Origin: Rhizobium sp. Q54
Lineage (GTDB): Bacteria > Pseudomonadota > Alphaproteobacteria > UBA2966 > CAIVPW01
Reading direction: 5' to 3'
Assembly: GCA_945947575.1 (NCBI GenBank)
Contig: CAMEYM010000006.1
Span: 1 to 64,000, forward strand
Length of the DNA stretch: 64,000 nucleotides
Numbering within the stretch: position 1 is the first letter of the stretch; each line of letters begins with the position of its first letter. Below, one piece after another: positions 1 through 8,291 of this stretch. The translations under genes were made by a program, and so were the position numbers. The notes below the pieces were generated by a model. It made no database searches. It saw only the letters and a program-made list of their open reading frames with translations, and was not told the DNA's origin.

Positions 1-31
1 GTCCCCGCAACCACCTTAACTTGCTCGGCCA

Positions 32-70
32 AACGGCCGCTTCCCACCCGGGAGGCGGCCGTTCCTTTTT
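32..70 (+). terminator. Rho-independent terminator of a gene left of the window
   Basis: A GC-rich stem (aacggccgc paired with gcggccgtt) is followed by cctttttg. It ends a plus-strand transcript whose gene lies outside the window. Confidence 0.6.
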
Positions 71-157
71 GCGCCGACGCCAACTGCAGAACGTGACCTG
101 AGCCCCTGAATCTCCACCAGGTTTGGGTAGAGTCCGTCGCCGAGAAGGAGACGGACG

Positions 158-478
158 ATGAAGGCGAGCCGGTTCAACGAGGAACAGATCATCGGCATCC
201 TGCGCGAGCAGGAAGCCGGGACGGCAACGGCGGAGGTGTGCCGCAAGCACGGCATCAGCAGCGCGACGTTCTACAAGTGGAAGGCGAAGCACGGCGGCCT
301 GGATGTCTCGGACGCGCGCCGGCTGAAGGCGCTCGAGGACGAGAACCGGCGGCTGAAGAAGCTGCTGGCCGAGGCGATGCTGGACAACGCGATGTTGAAG
401 GACGTCGCCTCAAAAAAATGGTGGCGCCCGCTGCCAGACGGGAGGCCGCGGCGCACCTTTGCCAGAGCTTTGAGGTGA
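158..478 (+). CDS. IS3-family transposase OrfA
   Basis: The 106-residue protein has the N-terminal helix-turn-helix of IS3 OrfA proteins (RFNEEQIIGILREQEAG, then CRKHGISSATFYKWKAKHGG at about residues 29-48). A leucine-zipper-like helix follows (LKALEDENRRLKKLLAEAML). In this family OrfA binds the element's ends and is joined to OrfB by -1 frameshifting. A run of seven A at 412-418 near the C-terminus is the expected slippery site. The ATG lies directly after the conserved left-end sequence. The residues after the slippery site are the usual unfused tail. With orfB truncated, the protein probably has no transposition role left. Confidence 0.85.
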   Translation: MKASRFNEEQIIGILREQEAGTATAEVCRKHGISSATFYKWKAKHGGLDVSDARRLKALEDENRRLKKLLAEAMLDNAMLKDVASKKWWRPLPDGRPRRTFARALR

Positions 479-531
479 GCCAGCGGCGGGCGTGCAACGC
501 AATCGAGGCTGACCGCAGCGCGGTGCGCTAG
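412..531 (+). pseudogene. IS3-family transposase OrfB, N-terminal fragment
   Basis: In the -1 frame relative to orfA, the sequence reads KKMVAPAARREAAAHL, then FEVSQRRACNAIEADRSAVR and a TAG stop at 529-531. This is the standard start of IS3 OrfB, which should continue for about 230 more residues including the DDE catalytic domain. Nothing after 531 continues the homology in any frame, so the gene is cut here. The A7 run at 412-418 would allow the usual frameshift, but the fusion product would lack a catalytic core. Confidence 0.75.
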
Positions 532-566
532 ACGAACGCAAACCTGCACCCAAGCGTAAGGACCAC

Positions 567-600
567 GATTGGGACGGTCGTGACGACCGCTGTCCCAATC
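567..600. repeat. Nested hairpin between IS fragments
   Basis: A 9-bp arm gattgggac pairs with gtcccaatc, and inside it ggtcgt pairs with acgacc around one base. There is no T-run, so it is not a typical terminator. It sits between two IS3 fragments and could be an element end or a recombination scar. Confidence 0.5.
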
Positions 601-621
601 AGGGCCTGCAGGAACCTCTGT

Positions 622-690
622 CAGCGATTTGCGGCCGGGCAAATCATCGGGAACCTACGTGAAGTTGAGGTGCTGGTGGCGAAGGGGGCG
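622..690 (+). pseudogene. Fragment of a second IS3-type OrfA
   Basis: About 23 residues (QRFAAGQIIGNLREVEVLVA) match the beginning of the other common IS3 OrfA type (RFTAEQIIGKLREAEVLL). There is no start codon of its own, and the match is lost after residue 23. It is a different OrfA from the one at 158, so at least two elements decayed here. Confidence 0.6.
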
Positions 691-809
691 TCGCCGCGCC
701 TGCCGGCCAGCTTGGCCTGTCCAGTGCTTGGGGCTAACATTGCACCTGGATCACCGAGAGCAGGCAGTTCGCTGCCGTTGTCGATCCCTCGGGGGTTCAA
801 GGGGAGCTT

Positions 810-1613
810 ATGACGCGATCCGTTCGCCTGGCGCTCGTCCTCGTGCTGGCGCTCGGCGCGTCGCGCGCCACCGTCGCGGCGCCGCTTGACGACGCCTTCG
901 CCGCTTACGACAAGGGCGACTACGCCATTGCATTGCCGATCATCCGCGGACTCGCCGAGGGCGGCGACGCGGCCGCCCAATGGGCACTTGGGCTGATGTA
1001 CCAGCGCGGCACCGGCGTCGGGCAGAACTTCGATGCTGCCGCTGAGTGGTACCGCAGGTCGGCGGAGCAGGGCTACGCCCTAGGACAGAACAACCTCGGC
1101 ATCCTCTACATGGAGGGCATGGGCGTCTTCCAGGACAACGCCGAAGCGGCGATCTGGTTCCGCCGCGCCGCCGATCAGGGCTTCGTCGGTGCGCAAACGG
1201 CGCTCGGTCACTTCTACGAGATCGGACGCGGCGTGCCGCAAGACTTCGCCGAAGCGCTGGCGTGGTACACGCGCGCCGCCGACCAGGGCAGCCCCGTCGG
1301 CTACGTGCAGATCGGCAAGCTGTACGCCAATGGGCGCGGCGTACCGCTCGACGAGGCCAAGGCCGTCGGCCTCTTCCGCATGGCGGCGGACAAAGGCTTC
1401 GCCGACGGAGCGCTACAACTGGGCGCCATGTATGGCGGGGGCCGCGGCGCCGTGCGTGACTACGTGCAGGCCTACATGTGGTTCGAGGTGGCGCGCCGCG
1501 ATCCCAATTATGTCGGCGCCGCCGTCGCCAATCGCGAGATCACCGCCGTGCTGATGACGCCGGAGCAGATCACCGAAGCGCAACGCCTCGCGCGCCTTTG
1601 GAAGCCGAATTAG
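810..1613 (+). CDS. Secreted Sel1-like repeat protein
   Basis: A 267-residue protein with an N-terminal signal peptide (TRSVRLALVLVLALGASRA, cleavage near VAA). At least five Sel1-type repeats follow, built on A-x2-LG-x-MY-x2-G-x-GV-x2-D-x3-A-x2-WY-x2-AA-x-QG, from about residue 50 to 220. Sel1 repeats form helical solenoids that scaffold protein complexes. The start is supported by AGGGGAG six bases upstream. The C-terminal 40 residues are helical and outside the repeats. It precedes two nuclease-like secreted proteins on the same strand, but the 76-base gap leaves co-transcription open. No enzymatic residues are evident and the partner is unknown. Confidence 0.85.
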   Translation: MTRSVRLALVLVLALGASRATVAAPLDDAFAAYDKGDYAIALPIIRGLAEGGDAAAQWALGLMYQRGTGVGQNFDAAAEWYRRSAEQGYALGQNNLGILYMEGMGVFQDNAEAAIWFRRAADQGFVGAQTALGHFYEIGRGVPQDFAEALAWYTRAADQGSPVGYVQIGKLYANGRGVPLDEAKAVGLFRMAADKGFADGALQLGAMYGGGRGAVRDYVQAYMWFEVARRDPNYVGAAVANREITAVLMTPEQITEAQRLARLWKPN

Positions 1614-1689
1614 GTGGCCCCCACCGCAACACATCGCACGTCTTCGGAGTGCGCCACCATTCCTCTAATCTGACTGGGGGGATCCGTCG

Positions 1690-2673
1690 ATGCATTCCCG
1701 CCGCAAGTGGCTCCTCGCTGGGCTCGGAACGGCGGTCGTCGTGCTTGCCCTAGTTGGTGGCGTTTTCCTCTTCTCCGGTGAGCGTGGCGAGTCCGTGCAG
1801 GGCCACGCCAAGGTGCCCACCGGCGAGGTGGTGCAAGTCACCGGCGTGCTCGAGGTCGGCGATCACCTCGTGCACCTCGTGGGCTTGGTTGGGCCGCGCG
1901 AGGAACCGGATTGCCGCTTGGTCGGCGGCGCGGTCGTGCAGTGCACGGTGATCTCGGCCGCCAAGCTGGCCGAGATCGTCGCGGGCAAGTCCCTCCGCTG
2001 CGACATCTATCGCTTTGGCAAGGACGACCGCAATTGGGGCGTCTGTCGCGCGACGGACGTGCGCGGCGACAAGCTCGAGGACACCGTCAATGGTCAGCTG
2101 CTGTTGGCGGGATGGGCGCTGCCCAACAAGCAGCAAGGGGCGGGCTTCCAAGCCCTCGGCGATCGCGCGCGCGACGCGCAGGTCGGCATGTGGGCGGGGC
2201 CGTTCGCGGTGCATCGCGTCGTCACCGGCAACCTGTTCGGCAATCCCGAGATCAACGACGCCAACACGGTGGAGATCGAGGAAACACGCATCCGCCTGCT
2301 CGGCATCGACGCGCCGGATCTCGACCAGCAATGCAAGCTCAACGGCCTCCCCTACGCGTGCGGCCTGCAGGCCTACCTGCAGCTCATAACGATCGTCACC
2401 GGCAAGGGTAGGATTCTATGCGTCGTCACGCAGGCGGCGGGCGACGATCGTGGCTGGGGCAAGTGCGGCATCCCCAACGAGCAGCGCCCTTCCGAATTTC
2501 GCGCCGGCGTTCCGTCCTTCAACGAGCTGATGGTGCGTTCGGGCTGGGCGCTCGCCGACCGCGCCCGCAGTACCGACTATGTCGCCGCCGAGGACGAGGC
2601 GCGCGCGGCCAAGCGCGGTCTGTGGGCTGGCGAATTCATCCGCCCGGCGGAATGGCGCAATGGCAAGCGTTAG
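1690..2673 (+). CDS. Membrane-anchored protein with two staphylococcal-nuclease-like domains
   Basis: A 327-residue protein with one N-terminal membrane segment (LLAGLGTAVVVLALVGGVFLF, residues 8-28). Two SNase-like (OB-fold) domains follow, about 45-175 and 178-320. The second has IRLLGIDAPD and ends with the family hallmark AEDEARAAKRGLWAGEF. Of the nuclease catalytic triad, the first Arg is present in IRLLGIDAP, the Glu position reads Asp, and the YGR Arg is replaced (NWGVC in domain 1, GWGKC in domain 2). Nuclease activity is therefore doubtful. GGGGGATC before the ATG sets the start. The reading frame overlaps the next gene's start by 14 bases, so the two are co-translated. Confidence 0.8.
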   Translation: MHSRRKWLLAGLGTAVVVLALVGGVFLFSGERGESVQGHAKVPTGEVVQVTGVLEVGDHLVHLVGLVGPREEPDCRLVGGAVVQCTVISAAKLAEIVAGKSLRCDIYRFGKDDRNWGVCRATDVRGDKLEDTVNGQLLLAGWALPNKQQGAGFQALGDRARDAQVGMWAGPFAVHRVVTGNLFGNPEINDANTVEIEETRIRLLGIDAPDLDQQCKLNGLPYACGLQAYLQLITIVTGKGRILCVVTQAAGDDRGWGKCGIPNEQRPSEFRAGVPSFNELMVRSGWALADRARSTDYVAAEDEARAAKRGLWAGEFIRPAEWRNGKR

Positions 2674-3607
2674 ACGCGGCCTGCGCGCCGGGCTGGCGGC
2701 GCTTGCGCTGCTCGCCGGTGCGTCGGCGCAGACCGCCCGCGCCCAGGCCGCCGGCGACAGCGTGGTCGGCGAGATTCGCGCGCGCAGCGCCGGTGTTGTG
2801 CAGGTGCTCAACCAGTGGTTCCACCTGTTGGGAGCGGCCTCTTTCGAGCGCGATGAGGTTTGCCACCTGGGCCAGGTGCCGTACCAGTGCGGCCTGATTG
2901 CGCAGGGCCAGCTCGCCGAGCTCGCCGCGGGCGCGCGCTACACCTGCGCCTTGCGCGAGTTCCCCGGCGATGCGCGCCGCTACGGCACCTGCGTTTCCGA
3001 CCGTGGTGAGGATCTCGCCGCCGCGTGGGTGCGCTCGGGCTGGGCGTTCGCCCATCGTTTGCACAGCGATGCCCTTGTCGCCGACGAGGCAGCGGCGCGC
3101 GCCGCTAAGCGAGGTCTGTGGGCCGGTGCCAGCCCGCCGGTGGATGCCGCGGCGCCAGCGACTGTATCGGGCCCGGCGTTCATCCTCGACGGCAACACCC
3201 TGCGCATCGGCGGTGTCCTGGTGCGCCTCGCCGGCACGGACGCGCCCGAGGGGCCGCAGTCTTGCAGCGCTGGGACGGGGCGGGGATCCTACACCTGCGG
3301 CATATTCGTGCGCGGCATGCTCTCCAACATGAGCATGGGCAAGCGCATCTTCTGCACCATCGAGCGCCGCGCCGGCGATGACCGCAATTTCGGCGTTTGC
3401 GGCGAAGCGGACCCTGGCGGCACGGCAATGCGCACGGACGTGCCGACGTTGAACGAGCAAATGCTGGCGGCCGGTTGGGCGGTCGCCGACCGCGCCTATC
3501 CGCGCCCCGGCTACCTCGATCTGCAGACCAAGGCCAACCGCGACAACGTCGGCCTGTGGCAAGGGAACTTTCTGTTGCCGGAGGATTGGCGCCGCGGGTA
3601 TCGCTGA
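2660..3607 (+). CDS. Secreted protein with two staphylococcal-nuclease-like domains
   Basis: A 315-residue protein. The ATG at 2660 was chosen because it gives a clean signal peptide (ASVRRGLRAGLAALALLAG, cleaved near ARAQA); an upstream in-frame ATG at 2579 would bury the signal in the previous gene. Two SNase-like domains follow, about 30-160 and 175-310. The second carries VRLAGTDAPEG, so its Arg and Glu are in place, but the YGR Arg is replaced by FGV. Domain 1 lacks most of the motif. Conserved cysteines recur in both domains and fit an exported, disulfide-bonded protein. It is a paralogue of the gene before it and of the one at 7553. Confidence 0.8.
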   Translation: MASVRRGLRAGLAALALLAGASAQTARAQAAGDSVVGEIRARSAGVVQVLNQWFHLLGAASFERDEVCHLGQVPYQCGLIAQGQLAELAAGARYTCALREFPGDARRYGTCVSDRGEDLAAAWVRSGWAFAHRLHSDALVADEAAARAAKRGLWAGASPPVDAAAPATVSGPAFILDGNTLRIGGVLVRLAGTDAPEGPQSCSAGTGRGSYTCGIFVRGMLSNMSMGKRIFCTIERRAGDDRNFGVCGEADPGGTAMRTDVPTLNEQMLAAGWAVADRAYPRPGYLDLQTKANRDNVGLWQGNFLLPEDWRRGYR

Positions 3608-3677
3608 TGGCGCAGTCCATGGGGCTCGGGCGCGTGTGCTACCCTGCGCGCCGCGCGCGCACACGTAGGGGGTGTAG

Positions 3678-5831
3678 GTGACGTCAGCTCGATGGTTGTT
3701 GGGTGCCGCCCGACGCCTATGCTGGGCCGCGGCGGTTGCAGTAGTGGTCGGGTCGCCCGTGCAGGCGCAGCCGGTGCGTACGCCTACGCCGCAAGCAGAC
3801 AGGGACACGCTCACTCCGCGCCTTTCGCCCGAAATCATTCAGCAGCTGTTCCCGGGAACAAACAAGCTCGTCCCGACGCAAGGCCGGCCGCTGGCCCTCG
3901 AGGCATGGGTCGGCGACGAACTCAAGGGCTACATCTTCTCCACGCTCGATGTCGTCAACGCCACCGGCTACTCGGGCATGCCGTTCGATTTCATCGCCGG
4001 CATGACGCTGGACGGCAAGATCACGGGGGCGGTGCTCAAGCGGCACGCGGAGACCATCATCGGGCGCGGCGTGCCGCTGGAACGCCTCGAGCAATTCGTT
4101 GCGGGCTTTGCCTCGGCGAGCCTGGACTCCTGGCGTGCGGTCAATCCCGACCTATTGCGCGGCGCCTCCGTCAGCGGCCGCCTGCTGAAGGATGGCATGC
4201 AACGCGCCGCGGAGCGCGTGTACGTGAGCCACGTCAAGGGCGAAGTCTTCCAGGTGGTGACCGAGCCGATGCTAGACCGCGGCGGCTTCGTCGCCCTTAC
4301 CGGCGAGGAATTGCTCGCCAAAGGCTCGGTCGCGGAGATAAAGCTCACTATTCGCGACGTCGTCAGGCTGCTCGAGAGCCAGGGCGGCAAAGGCTCGCGG
4401 CCGTCGCAGTCACTGCAAATGGCGCGTTCGCTGGACGAGGTCTTCGTCCATTTCGCCGTCGCGCTGGCGACGCCGGCGTCAATCGGCAGCAACCTGTTTG
4501 GCCCTGGCTTCAGCACTGTCGCGACACGCCAGGGCGACGGCCTTGCCATCTTCATGGGCGGCGACGGCCACTTCTCGATCGTGACCAACAGCCACTTCAA
4601 TCGCGCTGGCGGCTACCTGTTCGACCAGCTCAAGGTGCTGCAGGACGGTAAGGAGTTTCGCTTCACGCGCGACGATTACCAGCGCATGCCGGTTGGCGGC
4701 GCGGTGAAAGGCATGCCGCGGCGCGACACCTTGGTGTTCCACTTGCCCGCGGCCGCCGGCCTCGATCCGCTCAGGCCGTGGACTGCAGTCTTGACGATTC
4801 CGGGCACCGACGCCGCCGGTGCGGAGATGACCCTTGAGGTGCCGCTCCCCTACACCTTGCCGGACATCCACATGTTGCTGCCGCCGGCGCCACCGCAGCC
4901 CGTGTGGGTTGGCATCTGGGAGCAGAAGCAGCTCGACGTCTACATCCTGCTTGGGCTGTTAGCCGCGGTGACGCTGGTGTTCGTGTTGCAGGAGGTGATC
5001 GCCCGCCACCGCATCGTCTACAACGTGGTGCGCGTCGGCATCCTGGCCTTTACGCTCGGGTGGCTGGGGTGGTGGGTCGGCGCACAGTTCTCCATCATCA
5101 ACATCCTTGCATACCTGCACGCGCCGTTCAGCGACGCGCCGCTCGACGCGTTCTTGCTCGATCCGCTGTTCTTCATCCTTGGCATCTACATCGCGCTGAC
5201 GCTGTTCCTGCTGGGCCGTGGCGTGTTCTGCGGCTGGTTGTGCCCGTTCGGCGCGCTGCAGGAGCTGTCCAACAAGCTCGCGGTCCTGCTGCGCGTGCCG
5301 CAGATCAAGGTGCCGCGCGCCGTGCAGGAGCGTCTGTGGGCGGTGAAATACATCATGGCCGTCGGCATCCTGGGCGTCGGCCTCTACTCGGTCGACATGG
5401 CCAATCAGATGGAAGAGGTCGAGCCATTCAAGACCGCCATCAACGTCCACTTCATGCGCGAGCTGCCGTTCGTGTTGTACGCGGTGGCGTTGCTGGCGGC
5501 GGGGCTGTTCATCGAACGCTTCTACTGCCGCTTCCTGTGCCCGCTGGGCGGCACGCTGGCCGTGCTCGGCAAGCTGCACATGTTCGAATGGCTGAAGCGC
5601 AAGCCGCAGTGCGGCACGCAATGCCGCATCTGCGAGGCAGACTGCCCGGTCGGAGCGGTCGAGCCGTCGGGCCGGATCAACATGAACGAGTGCCTGCAGT
5701 GTCTCGACTGCCAGGTCGACTACTACGACGACAATAAGTGCCCGCCGCTCATCGCGCGTAAGAAGCGCAAGGATGCGCGCAGCGAAGCGGGCATCGGCAT
5801 CGGACTTCCGAGTCCCGTGCCGGCGGAGTAG
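3678..5831 (+). CDS. NosR/NirI-family flavin and iron-sulfur membrane protein
   Basis: A 717-residue protein starting at GTG after GTAGGGGGTG. A signal peptide (residues 1-31) leads to a periplasmic FMN-binding domain (about 80-190). Its SGAT-type flavin attachment motif reads RGASVSGRLLKDG. After a second periplasmic region there are five or six membrane helices (about 415-640) with two polyferredoxin motifs, CGWLCPFGALQEL and CRFLCPLGG. A C-terminal pair of [4Fe-4S] motifs follows (CGTQCRICEADCP and CLQCLDC...CPP). In denitrifiers NosR feeds electrons to nitrous oxide reductase. No nosZ, nosD, nosF or nosY is nearby, so this copy may serve another periplasmic reductase. Length and architecture are normal for the family. 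Confidence 0.88.
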   Translation: MTSARWLLGAARRLCWAAAVAVVVGSPVQAQPVRTPTPQADRDTLTPRLSPEIIQQLFPGTNKLVPTQGRPLALEAWVGDELKGYIFSTLDVVNATGYSGMPFDFIAGMTLDGKITGAVLKRHAETIIGRGVPLERLEQFVAGFASASLDSWRAVNPDLLRGASVSGRLLKDGMQRAAERVYVSHVKGEVFQVVTEPMLDRGGFVALTGEELLAKGSVAEIKLTIRDVVRLLESQGGKGSRPSQSLQMARSLDEVFVHFAVALATPASIGSNLFGPGFSTVATRQGDGLAIFMGGDGHFSIVTNSHFNRAGGYLFDQLKVLQDGKEFRFTRDDYQRMPVGGAVKGMPRRDTLVFHLPAAAGLDPLRPWTAVLTIPGTDAAGAEMTLEVPLPYTLPDIHMLLPPAPPQPVWVGIWEQKQLDVYILLGLLAAVTLVFVLQEVIARHRIVYNVVRVGILAFTLGWLGWWVGAQFSIINILAYLHAPFSDAPLDAFLLDPLFFILGIYIALTLFLLGRGVFCGWLCPFGALQELSNKLAVLLRVPQIKVPRAVQERLWAVKYIMAVGILGVGLYSVDMANQMEEVEPFKTAINVHFMRELPFVLYAVALLAAGLFIERFYCRFLCPLGGTLAVLGKLHMFEWLKRKPQCGTQCRICEADCPVGAVEPSGRINMNECLQCLDCQVDYYDDNKCPPLIARKKRKDARSEAGIGIGLPSPVPAE

Positions 5832-5838
5832 TCCGTGT

Positions 5839-7527
5839 CTAGTTGCCGCGTACGAACGCGGCGGCCGCGGCGAGCCGCTCTCGCGTCTGGTTTGCCAGTG
5901 CCTGGTTTTCGCCAAGCGCGTTGGGATACGCAGCGATGTTCTCAGCGCGTGTGACCCGGGCGTAGCGCACGATCGCCGGGTCGACCGGGTCGCCGACGTC
6001 GACCGGAAATTCGCCCGGGACCTCGAGCAGGAGCCTCGCTACCGCCGGTAGGCCGAGCAAGCGCCCTGCCTCCACGACCGGATTGGTCACCGACGCCATG
6101 AAACTGGCAGCCCGCCGGTATGAGTTGGCGGCGCCATCACGGTCGCCGGCGGTTCGCGCCGCGTCGCCATCGGCCAGCTCCGCCAGTACTTGCCCCAAGG
6201 GCACACGCAGCCTGACGAACTGCTCGCCTGCCTTTGCCGCGTCAGCTGCAGCCGTCGGCGCGGAGGTCTCCGCGAGAGCGAGTGTCGCGCGCGCCTCACC
6301 CAGGGCGTCGCGCGTCTCGCGAAACTTCGTCTGCGCGGTCGCAAGGTGTGTCGCAGCTGCCGGCGTGTCGCCCGCTCGCGCGGCGAGACGGCCTGCGGTC
6401 AGGGCAGCAGCGGCCTCGCCGCGTGCGTCGCGGTGCATCCGGTAGAGCTGGAGCGCTACTTCGGCCTCGCGCCGCGCCAAGTCGATCTCGCCGAGTGTCG
6501 CCACGACTTCGGCGAGCCTGAGCCGGACATCCGCTTCCTCCGGGTGCCGCGCCGCGGCCAGAGCTGCCAGCGCCCCCTCGTACTCGCTGCGTGCGGCTGG
6601 CAGGACACCCTGCATGCGCTCGATGTCGCCGCGACGCCAGCGCACGCGGGCCTGGCCGAGTGCGTCGTCGCCGATCAGGGCCTCGGCGGCGTACAGGATC
6701 TCCTTGGCGCCGATGTTGTAGCCGCGAAAGGCCTCGGTGGTGGCGACTCGCAGCGTTGCCTCGATCTGCTTGTCTCGCGCGCCGGTGCTCTCGAAATGGC
6801 CGCGCGCAGTTTCGAAGCCTGCGTGCGCGGCCGCGACGTTGTCGAGGTTCCACGCCAGCTGCCCGACTAGCATGGCTATGTCGCCGCGGCCCTCCCGGTC
6901 GTTAATGCTGTCGAATATCTTGTCCGCTTGCTCGATCATGGCCCGAGCGCGGAGCTCGCCGTTTGGCATCAGCGGCGCGCGATCGACGTTGAGGAGAGTG
7001 TGGGTGTCGCTCTTCGGCTCGGGGGCGCGCGCCCACATGGCCATCCCGGCGTGATAGTGCTGCGCCGCCTCGCGCGGATGGAAGGTGTCCTTTTCCAGGT
7101 CGCCGAGCGCAACGAGGACGCGCGCGTGAGCCGCAAGCGCGCCGACTTGTTGGAAGAGCCTGGCCGCGTCGGCGTAGGCAGCGCGAGCGGCGTCGCTCTG
7201 CCCATTCTGATGCTCCAGGATGCCGAGGCCCAGCGCTGCGGCCGCCTCGCCGGCCACGTCACTCTGTGCACGGTACTGCGCGCGCACGCGGACGTAGAGG
7301 TTGCGAGCGGCGGCGGTGTCGCCGATGTTGAACAGCCGTTGCGCCTCGGCAAGCTGGGCCGGCCCGTTGTCGGGGACGACCGGGGCCGGCATCGGCGCGG
7401 TGGCCTTCGGTGCGGCCGCGACGCGCACCGGCGCCGAATCGGGTTGCTCTGCAGGCCGCAGGAGGAAGAACACGGCCGCCATCGCCAGTGCGGTGAATAG
7501 GACAATGCCGCCGACGAGTGCGCGCAT
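5839..7527 (-). CDS. Membrane-anchored TPR protein
   Basis: A 562-residue protein with one N-terminal membrane helix (ALVGGIVLFTALAMAAVFFLL). A Pro/Ala linker follows, then tetratricopeptide-like helical repeats from about residue 57 to 480, many of the form A-x3-Y-x2-A-x2-LF-x2-G. Spans such as RWRRGDIERMQGVLPAARSEY resemble the TPR proteins at 45369 and 46462, so the three look paralogous. No catalytic domain is visible; such proteins are scaffolds. It runs convergent to the NosR-like gene with seven bases between the stops. The same-strand SNase-like gene lies 25 bases upstream, so the two may share a transcript. Confidence 0.75.
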   Translation of the reverse strand: MRALVGGIVLFTALAMAAVFFLLRPAEQPDSAPVRVAAAPKATAPMPAPVVPDNGPAQLAEAQRLFNIGDTAAARNLYVRVRAQYRAQSDVAGEAAAALGLGILEHQNGQSDAARAAYADAARLFQQVGALAAHARVLVALGDLEKDTFHPREAAQHYHAGMAMWARAPEPKSDTHTLLNVDRAPLMPNGELRARAMIEQADKIFDSINDREGRGDIAMLVGQLAWNLDNVAAAHAGFETARGHFESTGARDKQIEATLRVATTEAFRGYNIGAKEILYAAEALIGDDALGQARVRWRRGDIERMQGVLPAARSEYEGALAALAAARHPEEADVRLRLAEVVATLGEIDLARREAEVALQLYRMHRDARGEAAAALTAGRLAARAGDTPAAATHLATAQTKFRETRDALGEARATLALAETSAPTAAADAAKAGEQFVRLRVPLGQVLAELADGDAARTAGDRDGAANSYRRAASFMASVTNPVVEAGRLLGLPAVARLLLEVPGEFPVDVGDPVDPAIVRYARVTRAENIAAYPNALGENQALANQTRERLAAAAAFVRGN

Positions 7528-7552
7528 CAGGGGTGCGTGCCCGGGTTAGTAG

Positions 7553-8068
7553 TCACGGCGCGAAGATCGGTCGATCATTTCGCTCCCGCCATTCGTACGG
7601 CTTTATGAACGTGATCCCGGTTTGCCAAAGGCCCTTCTTGGCCGCTCTTGCCTCGGCCTCGGCGGCTTCGTACTGGTCGCTTTGCGGGAGGAAGGAGACG
7701 GCCCAGCCCTGACGCACCAGCTCTAAGCCGATGTCCTCGCCGCGAATCGTACAAATCATGTAGGGGACGTCGAGCCAATTGCGCTCGCCCGTGTCAGCGC
7801 ACGTGGCCGGGCCGAGATCGACCAGGATTTGCAGCGCGCGCTTGGCGTTCGAGAAGCAACCGTAGAAGACATTGCCGGCCCTGCACTGACGATCCTGGTC
7901 TGCATCCGGCGCATCGATGCCGTACAGGGAAATCAGCTTGCCGCCGATCGCAATTTGATCGCCCTGGACAGCGCCTGCGGGGCCGCTGACAGTGACGGGC
8001 TGGGCGCCGGCGCTTGCCACCGCCAGCGACGCCACAGATGCCAACATTGCGCGGCCAAGCAAACGCAT
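7553..8068 (-). CDS. Secreted single-domain staphylococcal-nuclease-like protein
   Basis: A 171-residue protein. The ATG at 8068 is preferred over upstream ATGs (8083, 8125) because GAGGGA sits seven bases before it and it begins a good signal peptide (RLLGRAMLASVASLAVASAGA). One SNase-like domain follows: LISLYGIDAPDADQDRQC, then EAEARAAKKGLWQTG near the end. The Arg of ISLYGIDAP is missing, the Glu is replaced, and the region normally holding YGR reads RNWLDVPYMIC. Catalysis is thus unlikely. It is the third SNase-like gene within 7 kb. It is divergent from the PQQ dehydrogenase at 8292, with about 220 bases of shared upstream DNA. Confidence 0.75.
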   Translation of the reverse strand: MRLLGRAMLASVASLAVASAGAQPVTVSGPAGAVQGDQIAIGGKLISLYGIDAPDADQDRQCRAGNVFYGCFSNAKRALQILVDLGPATCADTGERNWLDVPYMICTIRGEDIGLELVRQGWAVSFLPQSDQYEAAEAEARAAKKGLWQTGITFIKPYEWRERNDRPIFAP

Positions 8069-8291
8069 TCGGCGATCCCTCATCCCGGGCAATCCGGTAT
8101 GCCACAGCCGCCCGGGAGCCGTCAAAAGAGGCGCTAGTCCCGCGAAACGCGACTGCTAATGCGACGATTTGACACATTTCCCAAATGAAGGCACGCTTGT
8201 CGTTGCGGGTTCAGCTAACCCGCATCCCTAGGCGTGACTGGGCTTCTCGGCCCGGCCACGCTTGGGTCTGCTTCACGAGGGGAGGCACTTC

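Larger units (their letters stand above)
94..531 (+). mobile_element. IS3-family insertion sequence, truncated left part
   Basis: The segment starts with a TGACCTGAG-type end that recurs almost unchanged at 15001-15068. It carries an intact-looking orfA and only the first ~40 codons of orfB. The right half of the element, with the DDE catalytic domain and the right inverted repeat, is missing. The element is therefore dead unless helped in trans. Confidence 0.8.

Noticed and set aside
2636..3838. 400-residue minus-strand frame
   Set aside because: Covers the SNase-like gene and the NosR-like start on the other strand; composition is that of a reverse-frame artefact.
3678..8200. A nitrous-oxide reductase (nos) cluster around the NosR-like gene
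   Set aside because: No nosZ, nosD, nosF, nosY or nosL is found within the neighbouring genes.
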